A DNA stretch of 12,669 bases from CAZVJA01 sp964626885. GTDB taxonomy: Bacteria; Planctomycetota; Planctomycetia; Planctomycetales; Planctomycetaceae. The translations under genes were made by a program, and so were the position numbers. Where the stretch lies: NCBI GenBank assembly GCA_964626885.1, contig CAZVJA010000150.1, positions 1-12,669 of the forward strand, read 5' to 3'. Position 1 is the stretch's first letter, and the number at the start of each line of letters is the position of its first letter. Under the pieces are notes generated by a model that was not told where the DNA came from, did not search any database, and was given only the letters and a program-made list of their open reading frames with translations. Of this stretch, positions 1 through 6,804 are shown piece after piece.

Positions 1-959
1 TCGGGCAGAAGGATGTGATCGACCAGTTGCTGATCGCCCTCTTCAGCCGGGGGCATTGCCTGCTGGAAGGGGTGCCGGGGCTGGCGAAGACGCTGATGAT
101 CAGCACGCTGTCGCGCTGCCTGTCGATGAACTTCAGCCGGATTCAGTTCACACCGGATCTGATGCCGGCCGACATCACCGGGACCGACGTTTTGCAGGAA
201 AACCGCACGACAGGTGTCCGGGAATTCCGCTTTCTGGAAGGGCCGCTGTTCCACAACGTCATTCTGGCGGACGAGATCAACCGGACTCCCCCCAAAACAC
301 AAGCGGCGCTGCTCGAAGCGATGCAGGAGCGGCAGGTGACCGTGGGGCGCACGCGGCATCAGCTGCCCGACCCGTTCTTCGTGCTGGCGACGCAAAACCC
401 CATCGAGCAGGAAGGAACCTACGCGCTGCCCGAGGCACAGCAGGATCGCTTCATGTTCAAAGTGTTCGTCGATTACCCGAGCTTCGAGGAAGAGAAACGG
501 ATCGCGAAACAGACGACCTCGTTGGAAGTCGCGGAGATCAAGCCGGTGCTAGATACGGTGGAGATTCTCGAACTGCAGAAGATCGTCCGGCAGGTTCCCG
601 TGACCGATCACGTTGTTGAATATGCACTGGCGATCGTGCGACAGACGCGGGTCGACCAGCCCGGCGCTCCCGAATTTGTCAACGAGTGGCTCAGTTGGGG
701 GGCCGGTCCGCGAGCGGTGCAGTATCTGCTGTTGGGGGGCAAGGCGCGGGCGCTGCTCAACGGGCGCAGCCACGTTTCGACGGAAGACATCAAGGAACTG
801 GCGGCGCCGGTATTGCGGCATCGCATTGTCACGAACTTCACCGCGGAGAGTGAAGGGATCACGCCCGATCAGGTGATTCGGCGATTGGTGGAGGAGACCC
901 CGTCCAAAGAAGGTGAGCTGACACGTGACCCGAGACTCCAGAAGATTTTTGCGGCCTGA
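1..959 (+). CDS. MoxR-family AAA+ ATPase (5' partial)
   Basis: This is a cytosolic AAA+ ATPase of the MoxR family, enzymes that use ATP hydrolysis to remodel or activate partner proteins, usually von Willebrand A (vWA) proteins encoded next to them. The reading frame is open to the left edge and begins with GQKD, the conserved stretch just before the first helix of MoxR proteins, so the true start lies upstream; the GTG at 15 is internal. Walker A is GVPGLAKT (69-92), with the GLAKT variant typical of MoxR. Walker B is VILADEINR (258-284). Sensor 1 follows in ATQNPIEQEG (about 388-417), and the arginine-finger region is LPEAQQDRF. The C-terminal helical lid has the family's WLSWGAGPRA motif. 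About 318 residues are visible, so probably only a few dozen N-terminal residues are missing. The 3' end overlaps the DUF58 gene by 35 bases, a usual MoxR partner. Family assignment is secure; the client is unknown. Confidence 0.96.
   Translation, partial: GQKDVIDQLLIALFSRGHCLLEGVPGLAKTLMISTLSRCLSMNFSRIQFTPDLMPADITGTDVLQENRTTGVREFRFLEGPLFHNVILADEINRTPPKTQAALLEAMQERQVTVGRTRHQLPDPFFVLATQNPIEQEGTYALPEAQQDRFMFKVFVDYPSFEEEKRIAKQTTSLEVAEIKPVLDTVEILELQKIVRQVPVTDHVVEYALAIVRQTRVDQPGAPEFVNEWLSWGAGPRAVQYLLLGGKARALLNGRSHVSTEDIKELAAPVLRHRIVTNFTAESEGITPDQVIRRLVEETPSKEGELTRDPRLQKIFAA
909..921 (+). promoter_or_regulatory. Ribosome binding site and in-frame stop that fix the DUF58 start
   Basis: A GAAGGTG sequence at 909-915 lies nine bases before the GTG at 925 and resembles a Shine-Dalgarno site. 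In the DUF58 frame the TGA at 919-921 is a stop, so no earlier start is possible. No other ATG, GTG or TTG precedes the conserved N-terminal motif. The GTG at 925 is therefore the only workable start, although it lies inside the MoxR gene. Confidence 0.7.
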
Positions 960-1836
960 GGAGCTGTCGCGGATATCCCGGCTGGAGGTCCGAGCGCGGC
1001 ATGTGGTCGAAGGGTTTCTCTCGGGTCTCCACCGCAGTCCGTATTACGGGCAGTCGGTCGAGTTCGTGCAGCACCGGGAGTACGTCCCGGGGGACGACTT
1101 TCGCCGTATCGACTGGAAAGTCTGGTCGAAGACCGATCGCTACTACATCAAGCAGTACGAGGAAGAGACAAACCTCCGCACCACGTTGCTGGTGGATGTC
1201 AGCGAGTCGATGCGATTCGGGACCGGCCCGCTCAGCAAGTATGAATACGGCTGCACCATAGCAGCCGCGCTGGCGTATTTGTTGCTCCGTCAGCAGGACG
1301 CCGTGAGTCTGATCGCCTTTGACGAAAAGATCCGCGCGCGCGTTCCCGCCAGCAGCCGACAGACCCATCTGCATGCCATCTTGAGCGCGCTCGACAGCCA
1401 GGAGCCGGTGAAGAAGACCGGCATGTACGACGTGCTGCGGCAGGTGGCGGAGGAGAAAGCGCTCCGCGGCATGGTGGTGCTCATTTCGGATCTGTTCGTC
1501 GACCGCGAGTCGTTGTTTCGCGGGCTGAGCCTACTAAGACATCGCGGGCACGACGTGCTGGTGATGCATGTGCTCGACGACGAGGAGCTGGATTTCCAAT
1601 ACTCCGGCACGACGCGCTTCGAGGGATTGGAGGAGGCCGGGGAAATCATTTGCGACCCGCGGGCGCTTCGCGAAGGTTACTTGCAGGCGATGCAGGAGTT
1701 TCTGGACGAAGTTCGCCGTCATTGCGCCCGCAGCCTGATCGACTATCAGACGATCCGCACCAGCGAGTACTTGGATGCGGCACTCGCGCATTACATGAAT
1801 CATCGGATCGGCATGCAGCAATCGGTTCGAAGTTAA
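925..1836 (+). CDS. DUF58 domain protein (vWA-like, soluble)
   Basis: The 303-residue product belongs to the DUF58 family, proteins with a vWA-like fold that accompany MoxR ATPases and are likely their cytosolic partners. The signature block is present: GLHRSPYYGQSVEF (residues 34-47), HREYVPGDDFRRIDWKVW (50-67) and YEEETN (78-83). The metal-ion-dependent adhesion site reads D91-V-S93-E-S95, so the DxSxS triad is intact, and ISDLFVD later supplies a probable third-motif aspartate. No signal peptide or membrane segment is seen, and the length matches the short soluble DUF58 type rather than the version with N-terminal membrane helices. Translation starts at GTG 925 within the end of the ATPase gene, which suggests translational coupling and roughly matched amounts of the two proteins. 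The next gene follows after 27 bases. The family is clear; its biochemical role is inferred from context only. Confidence 0.95.
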   Translation: MTRDSRRFLRPEELSRISRLEVRARHVVEGFLSGLHRSPYYGQSVEFVQHREYVPGDDFRRIDWKVWSKTDRYYIKQYEEETNLRTTLLVDVSESMRFGTGPLSKYEYGCTIAAALAYLLLRQQDAVSLIAFDEKIRARVPASSRQTHLHAILSALDSQEPVKKTGMYDVLRQVAEEKALRGMVVLISDLFVDRESLFRGLSLLRHRGHDVLVMHVLDDEELDFQYSGTTRFEGLEEAGEIICDPRALREGYLQAMQEFLDEVRRHCARSLIDYQTIRTSEYLDAALAHYMNHRIGMQQSVRS

Positions 1837-1863
1837 TCGACACTCAACGGTATCGAACAGACG

Positions 1864-4197
1864 ATGGGAAGCTGGATCGCACAGCACTTTTTCAACCCCG
1901 CCTACGTGCTCCCGTGGGGCATGGCGCTGTTGTCGCTGCCGGTGATCATCCATCTCATCAATCGCATGCGGTACCGTCGGGTCCGTTTCGCGGCGATGGA
2001 GTTTCTGCTCAAAAGCCAACAGCGGAACCGTCGCCGGCTGCTGTTGGAGCAGCTCCTGTTGCTCTTGTTGCGAATGGCGGTCGTGGCGGGGATCGTGGCT
2101 CTCATCGGCCGACTGATTCTCGACCCGAACCAGATGTCGGTTTTTCAAGGGGCCAAGGCCCACCATCTCGTATTGCTCGACGACAGCGGCTCGATGAGCG
2201 ATCGCTGGGGAGAGACGTCGGCTTTTCAGCAGGGGTTGGAGGTCGTCAAGAAACTTGTGGCGGAGGGCTCGCGGCGGCCGGACACGCAGACCTTCACGCT
2301 GCTGCTCCTGACCAATCCCGAGCAGCCGGTGTTTCTGCAGCGAACGGTCAACGAAGCGTTCCTGACCGAAGTCGAAACTCGGCTGGAGAATCTGCGCCCT
2401 TCGCATCGCCAGCTCGATCTGTCCGCGGGCGTGGAGGCCGCGGCGAAGTTGTTCGCCGAGGAACGCGGGGGAATTCGACATCTGCACGTCGTCTCCGATT
2501 ATCGACTGTCCGATTGGACCAGCCAGACCGCCGTCGCGGAAGGCATCCGCGGGCTCGATGAGTCAGGAGTCTCGGTCAACCTGGTGCGGACTGTTCCCGA
2601 GCGGCATGCGAACCTGGCGATCACGGATCTTTCGGGCGACGGCCATGTCGCCGCCGCGGGAGTGCCGTTGCGGATGAAGGCGGTGGTGCGAAACTTCGGC
2701 GCCGCGAGCGCGCGGGATGTGCGGCTGTCGGTGCAGGCGGATGATCGTAAGCTTCCGTTGAGCATCGTGCTTCCCGTCATCGAGTCGGGAGAGGAAGTGA
2801 CCCGCGAGTTCGATGTCCACTTCGACACTCCAAAGACACACAGGATTCAAGTCAGTCTCGAGCAGGATGCGCTTGAGCAGGACGACACGCGATATCTCGC
2901 GGTGGACGTCGCAACGGCTAACCCCGTGCTCATTATCGACGGGGATCCGTCCAGTGATGAAGGGCCGTACGTGGCCGATGCCCTCGCGGCCGATCCGGGA
3001 CTGACCGGTTTCGCGCCGCTGGTGGAATCGGTCGATTTTCTACGGAAGCAGCCGCTGGATCGGTTTCAGTGCGTCTATATCGTCAACGTGCCCGAACTTC
3101 CGCCGGATGCGGTCGAGCCGTTGGCGGAATATGTTCGCGGCGGCGGAGGACTGGCGTGGTTTTTGGGGAACACCGTCAACCCGGCATTCTATTCCGACAA
3201 GCTGTACGCCGCGGGAAAGGGACTGTTCCCGGTTCCGCTGGGAACGTCGCGGCGCGAAATGGTGCGCGACGACGCTCTCCAGGCGGGAGCAGACCTGTCG
3301 TTCAGCGAGCACCCTTTGTTTCGCATCTTTGAAGGGCAGGAGAATCCGTTTGTGCAGAGCGTGCGGATCGACTCCTGGTGGCCGGTCACGGAGAATTGGG
3401 TGCGCGACGACAACGCGCGGAACGACGGTGTGCGCACTCTCGCCGCGTTACGCAACAAGCAGCCGTTGGTGCTGGAGCATCGTTACGGGGAGGGACGTGT
3501 CGTTACGGTGTTGACGTCCGCCGGGCCGATGTGGAACGGCTGGGCCCGCAATCCGAGCTACGTCGTGTTCCAACTGGAACTGGAAAAATACATCGCGCGG
3601 CACGATCGAACGGTCGATCGCCGCATCGTCGGAGAGCCGATCGAGTTGTCGATCGATCCGGCCGAGTATCTCGAAACGGTCGAGATTGTATCGCCCGATC
3701 CAACGGGAGAACGAATCACCCGCATTCAAGCTGCTCCTCCTCCGAATCGTCCTTCGAGTGACGGGACTGCATCCTCGTCGGCCGGCGCTAAAGTCGATGA
3801 GAAGACTTCACCCTCCGGCTCGCGAAAGCCGTCGGTTTCGCTTGCGGCTACTTTCGCTGACACGGATCTTCCGGGCGTGTATGTCACCCGGCTGCAAGAT
3901 CATAATCAGATGTCGCACGAGACTCCGATCGCCTACAACGCCCCTGTCGAGGAAGGAGATCTGCAACTGGCGACGACAGCCGATCTTCTGAATCGTCTGG
4001 GAGATGATGTGCACGTTTCCATTCAAGAGCCGGGCACACTGCGGTGGATTGAAGGTCGCGACGCCGGCCAGGAGATCCGGCAACTGTTGCTCATGCTGAT
4101 TCTCGCGGCACTGCTGATCGAGCAGATGCTCGCCTATCGGTTCAGCTATCATCCGGCTCCCGAGCATGCACCAGCGGTCGAGAGGAGGGGGAAATGA
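1864..4197 (+). CDS. BatA-type membrane protein with vWA domain and GATase-like region
   Basis: This 777-residue membrane protein starts with the two-helix BatA N-terminal domain: helix 1 at about 13-33 (FNPAYVLPWG just before it is typical), a very basic loop (34-58, with MRYRRVRF) and helix 2 at about 61-84. A vWA domain follows with an intact metal site, D106-D-S108-G-S110-M, and a later VVSDYRLSDW motif. Residues about 248-350 look like a CARDB/Ig-type beta domain. From about 352 (NPVLIIDGDPSSDEG) the sequence resembles a class I glutamine-amidotransferase fold, with GGGLAWFLG at the expected elbow but no nucleophile cysteine. A Ser/Pro-rich stretch (about 622-660) precedes a last helix at about 741-757. 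The basic loop implies that the vWA and later domains face away from the cytoplasm. No good Shine-Dalgarno site is seen before ATG 1864, so coupling to the upstream gene is possible. It overlaps the next gene by four bases. Confidence 0.92.
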   Translation: MGSWIAQHFFNPAYVLPWGMALLSLPVIIHLINRMRYRRVRFAAMEFLLKSQQRNRRRLLLEQLLLLLLRMAVVAGIVALIGRLILDPNQMSVFQGAKAHHLVLLDDSGSMSDRWGETSAFQQGLEVVKKLVAEGSRRPDTQTFTLLLLTNPEQPVFLQRTVNEAFLTEVETRLENLRPSHRQLDLSAGVEAAAKLFAEERGGIRHLHVVSDYRLSDWTSQTAVAEGIRGLDESGVSVNLVRTVPERHANLAITDLSGDGHVAAAGVPLRMKAVVRNFGAASARDVRLSVQADDRKLPLSIVLPVIESGEEVTREFDVHFDTPKTHRIQVSLEQDALEQDDTRYLAVDVATANPVLIIDGDPSSDEGPYVADALAADPGLTGFAPLVESVDFLRKQPLDRFQCVYIVNVPELPPDAVEPLAEYVRGGGGLAWFLGNTVNPAFYSDKLYAAGKGLFPVPLGTSRREMVRDDALQAGADLSFSEHPLFRIFEGQENPFVQSVRIDSWWPVTENWVRDDNARNDGVRTLAALRNKQPLVLEHRYGEGRVVTVLTSAGPMWNGWARNPSYVVFQLELEKYIARHDRTVDRRIVGEPIELSIDPAEYLETVEIVSPDPTGERITRIQAAPPPNRPSSDGTASSSAGAKVDEKTSPSGSRKPSVSLAATFADTDLPGVYVTRLQDHNQMSHETPIAYNAPVEEGDLQLATTADLLNRLGDDVHVSIQEPGTLRWIEGRDAGQEIRQLLLMLILAALLIEQMLAYRFSYHPAPEHAPAVERRGK
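4181..4197 (+). promoter_or_regulatory. Strong ribosome binding site and ATGA overlap
   Basis: The purine run AGAGGAGGGGG (4181-4191) contains GAGGAGG (4182-4188), five bases before ATG 4194. It is the strongest Shine-Dalgarno match in the window. The start overlaps the stop of the preceding gene as ATGA (4194-4197), typical of coupled translation, and it settles the start of the second membrane vWA gene. Confidence 0.8.
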
Positions 4198-6791
4198 ACG
4201 TCCTGTCATTCCCTTTCCATGCTTCTATCTTCGCCGCGGCGGACGACGGGGGAACGCTACGTTCCATCGAATACGATTTTCCCGTCGGTCCGATCGGCTG
4301 GACGATTGCAGTCGTGGGGGGGCTGACGGTCGTTGCCCTCGTGATCATGTTCTATCTCCGCGATACGAAAAGCCTGCCGCGGATCTGGACCGTCTGTTTG
4401 GGAACCTTGCGATTGGCGGCACTAGCTGGGCTCGTCGTCGTCGCACTCAATCCTCAAGAGCGGACGCAGCGCATGTCGTACCGGCCGTCGCGGGTTGCGA
4501 TCCTGGTCGATACGTCCCTGTCGATGCGTTATCCCGAGTCGACGCCGAAGGGGCCGAGCCCCGCCGGCGCGAAAGATGTGCAGCCCTCGCGAGCCGATGC
4601 TGTTCGCGGATTGCTCGCGGACTCTCCGTTGATTGACACCTTGCGTAAACAGCACGAGGTGAGCCTGTTCACGTTCGATTCCACGCTGGCCGGCCCGCAG
4701 CGGGTGCTATCGACGGAAGATCCACGAGCATTGTCGCAGCAGGCAGCTGCCGTGAAGTCCTCGCAAGGCGCGACCGAAGGCCTCGATCAAAAGCGTGATG
4801 GGGAAAACAATCGTGCGGACGCCGCTTCATCAAATCCGCAGAATGCCACGCAGCAAGGCGAAGCGCCAGCGTCAGCATCGCAAACCGGAAAGACCATCGA
4901 TTGGGGAGAACTCCTGCAGCCGCGCGGCCTCGAGACAAGGCTTGGGGAATCGCTGCTGGAAGCGATTCGTCAGGCGGGAGGACGCACGCTTTCGGGAATC
5001 GTAATCGTGACCGACGGCGATTCGAATGCCGGCGTCGACCCTTCGACAGCGCACGAAGTGGCGCGGAGTTCGCATATTCGTCTGGTGACGGTCGGCGTTG
5101 GAAGCACGGAGCAGCCGGTGAATTTGCAGATCGCCAGCATCCAGGCGCCGACCGACGTGCATATCGGCGACCCGTATGAAATTTCGGCCTTCGTGCAGGG
5201 GCAGGGTTTGGCCGGCCAGATCGTCGACGTCGAACTGCTCGCGAAGCCGGATGGCGAAGAGGGAACGGAGCCGGTGTCGATCGACAAGCGGCAAGTGACG
5301 CTCCGTGAAGACGGCATTCCGGTCGAACTCAAATTTGAGCAGACGCCGACCGTGGCGGGTGCGGTCGAATTCTATCTGCGTGCCCGCACGGGAGGGGGAG
5401 TTCGCGAATTGACGGGGGACGATAACGAACGCCGCAAGACCGTGAATGTCATCGATCGGAAAATGAAAGTGCTCATTGTGGCCGGCGGTCCGATGCGCGA
5501 TTACAGTTTTGTGCGGAACATGCTGTACAGGCATAAGGCGGTAGACGTCGACGTTTGGCTGCAGACGGTGATTCCGACGACGGCCGGACAGGTGAGCCAG
5601 GAGTCGAACACCCTGTTGACGGCGTTTCCCGCAACGGCTGCGGAACTGTTCGGGTACGATGTAGTGTTGGCGTTCGATCCTGATTGGTCACGCCTCGGCG
5701 AAGAGCAGCGAAAGCTTCTGGTCGACTGGGTCAGCGAGCACGCGGGAGGCCTGATTCTTGTCGCGGGGGATGTTTACACTCGCGAACTGGCGAGCGCCGC
5801 CGACGAGTTCAAAGATATCAAGGAACTTTACCCTGTTTACTTGAGCAAATCGCTCTTGGAGCAGCGGTTCGATAACGATTCCGACCAGGCGTGGCAACTT
5901 GGCTTCACGCGCGAAGGACAAGAGGCCGGCTTCCTGCAATTGAGCGACGACGCCGCGGTCGCCGCGCGCGAGTGGAAGGAGTTTCCGGGAGTCTATCGTT
6001 GTTATCCCACGAGCGGCCCGAAGGCCGGCGCCACCGTGTACGCCAATTTTACCGATCCTCGCAAGGGAACCGAGTACGGTCAGCCGGTGCTGCTGGCGTC
6101 CCAGTTCTACGGATCAGGGAGAACGCTGTATCTCGGCAGTCCGGAGATCTGGCGACTACGCGCTCTCGGCGAAGAATATTTCGATCGATTCTGGACGAAG
6201 ACGATCCGAGAAATCGGGCAAGGACGTCTACGCCGCGGCACGGCGAGGGGCACGCTGTTGCTGGAACGCAACCAATATCTGCTCGGGCAAACCGTGCGCG
6301 TCAGAGCCCACTTGCTGACGCCGCAAATGGAGCCGCTCACTGATGAAGAAGTGGGGTTTGACGTCTTCGATCCGAGCGGTCGGCCTCTTTCCAGTGCCGT
6401 GAAGATGCAGCGCGACAAGGAACGTCCCGGTCAATACGCGGGAGACTTTCGAGCGGGAATGCCGGGGACGTACCGAGTCGTCGTTCGTCCCGACCAGGAT
6501 GGCAAAGAGCAGTTGACCGCAAAGATCGATGTGGTGCTGCCGAATCTCGAATCGGACGATCCCCGCCAGAACGTTCGGTTGCTGACCGATCTATCGCGCG
6601 ATACCGGCGGGCAGTACGTCACGCTCGACGAAGCGGTCGCGAAGATTCCCGCTCTGTTGCCGAACGCCGGGGAAGAGTTTTTGCTCGAAGAACGCCTGCG
6701 GACCTTGTGGGACCGCGAATGGCTGATGTTTTTGCTCGTGGGGCTGTTGTCCCTCGAATGGCTGACTCGCAAACTCCTGAAGCTTGCATGA
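4194..6791 (+). CDS. Membrane vWA protein with glutamine amidotransferase-like domain
   Basis: The 865-residue product has two N-terminal membrane helices (about 32-54 and 66-86) with a short basic loop, then a vWA domain with metal site D106-T-S108-L-S110 and a second motif IVIVTDGDSNAG near residue 275. A hydrophilic low-complexity insert (about 180-235) splits the vWA region. A beta domain (about 305-420) starts at NLQIASIQAP. From about 422 (KVLIVAGGPMRDYSFVRN) the sequence matches the planctomycete glutamine-amidotransferase-like region; the segment GGLILVAGDVYT lacks a cysteine, so it is probably not catalytic. Another beta domain follows (about 690-780). A final helix (about 841-858) ends in the family-typical LLSLEWLTRK. 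The order helix-helix-vWA-beta-GATase-like-beta-helix is the same as in the preceding gene, so the two are likely distant paralogues forming one membrane complex. The exact role is unknown. Confidence 0.9.
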   Translation: MNVLSFPFHASIFAAADDGGTLRSIEYDFPVGPIGWTIAVVGGLTVVALVIMFYLRDTKSLPRIWTVCLGTLRLAALAGLVVVALNPQERTQRMSYRPSRVAILVDTSLSMRYPESTPKGPSPAGAKDVQPSRADAVRGLLADSPLIDTLRKQHEVSLFTFDSTLAGPQRVLSTEDPRALSQQAAAVKSSQGATEGLDQKRDGENNRADAASSNPQNATQQGEAPASASQTGKTIDWGELLQPRGLETRLGESLLEAIRQAGGRTLSGIVIVTDGDSNAGVDPSTAHEVARSSHIRLVTVGVGSTEQPVNLQIASIQAPTDVHIGDPYEISAFVQGQGLAGQIVDVELLAKPDGEEGTEPVSIDKRQVTLREDGIPVELKFEQTPTVAGAVEFYLRARTGGGVRELTGDDNERRKTVNVIDRKMKVLIVAGGPMRDYSFVRNMLYRHKAVDVDVWLQTVIPTTAGQVSQESNTLLTAFPATAAELFGYDVVLAFDPDWSRLGEEQRKLLVDWVSEHAGGLILVAGDVYTRELASAADEFKDIKELYPVYLSKSLLEQRFDNDSDQAWQLGFTREGQEAGFLQLSDDAAVAAREWKEFPGVYRCYPTSGPKAGATVYANFTDPRKGTEYGQPVLLASQFYGSGRTLYLGSPEIWRLRALGEEYFDRFWTKTIREIGQGRLRRGTARGTLLLERNQYLLGQTVRVRAHLLTPQMEPLTDEEVGFDVFDPSGRPLSSAVKMQRDKERPGQYAGDFRAGMPGTYRVVVRPDQDGKEQLTAKIDVVLPNLESDDPRQNVRLLTDLSRDTGGQYVTLDEAVAKIPALLPNAGEEFLLEERLRTLWDREWLMFLLVGLLSLEWLTRKLLKLA

Positions 6792-6804
6792 CGGGTTATT
6801 GACG

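Noticed and set aside
1534..2487. Long open frame on the - strand (about 317 codons)
   Set aside because: It lies antisense to the DUF58 and BatA-type genes, is rich in Arg/Gln/His as expected from GC-rich shadow frames, and shows no domain or ribosome site.
1650..2561. Long + strand frame (303 codons) overlapping two genes
   Set aside because: Its product is Arg/Gly/Ala-rich without motifs, and both genes it overlaps have clear family signatures in other frames.
1..6791. A vWA-MoxR-associated conflict (defence) system
   Set aside because: MoxR and vWA proteins occur in such systems, but no effector, protease, nuclease or repeat-sensor module is visible, and the layout matches Bat-like envelope operons instead.
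6784..6804. TTG start for the DUF4175-like protein
   Set aside because: ATG 6805 and 6811 lie just downstream in the same frame, and the extra seven residues add nothing conserved.
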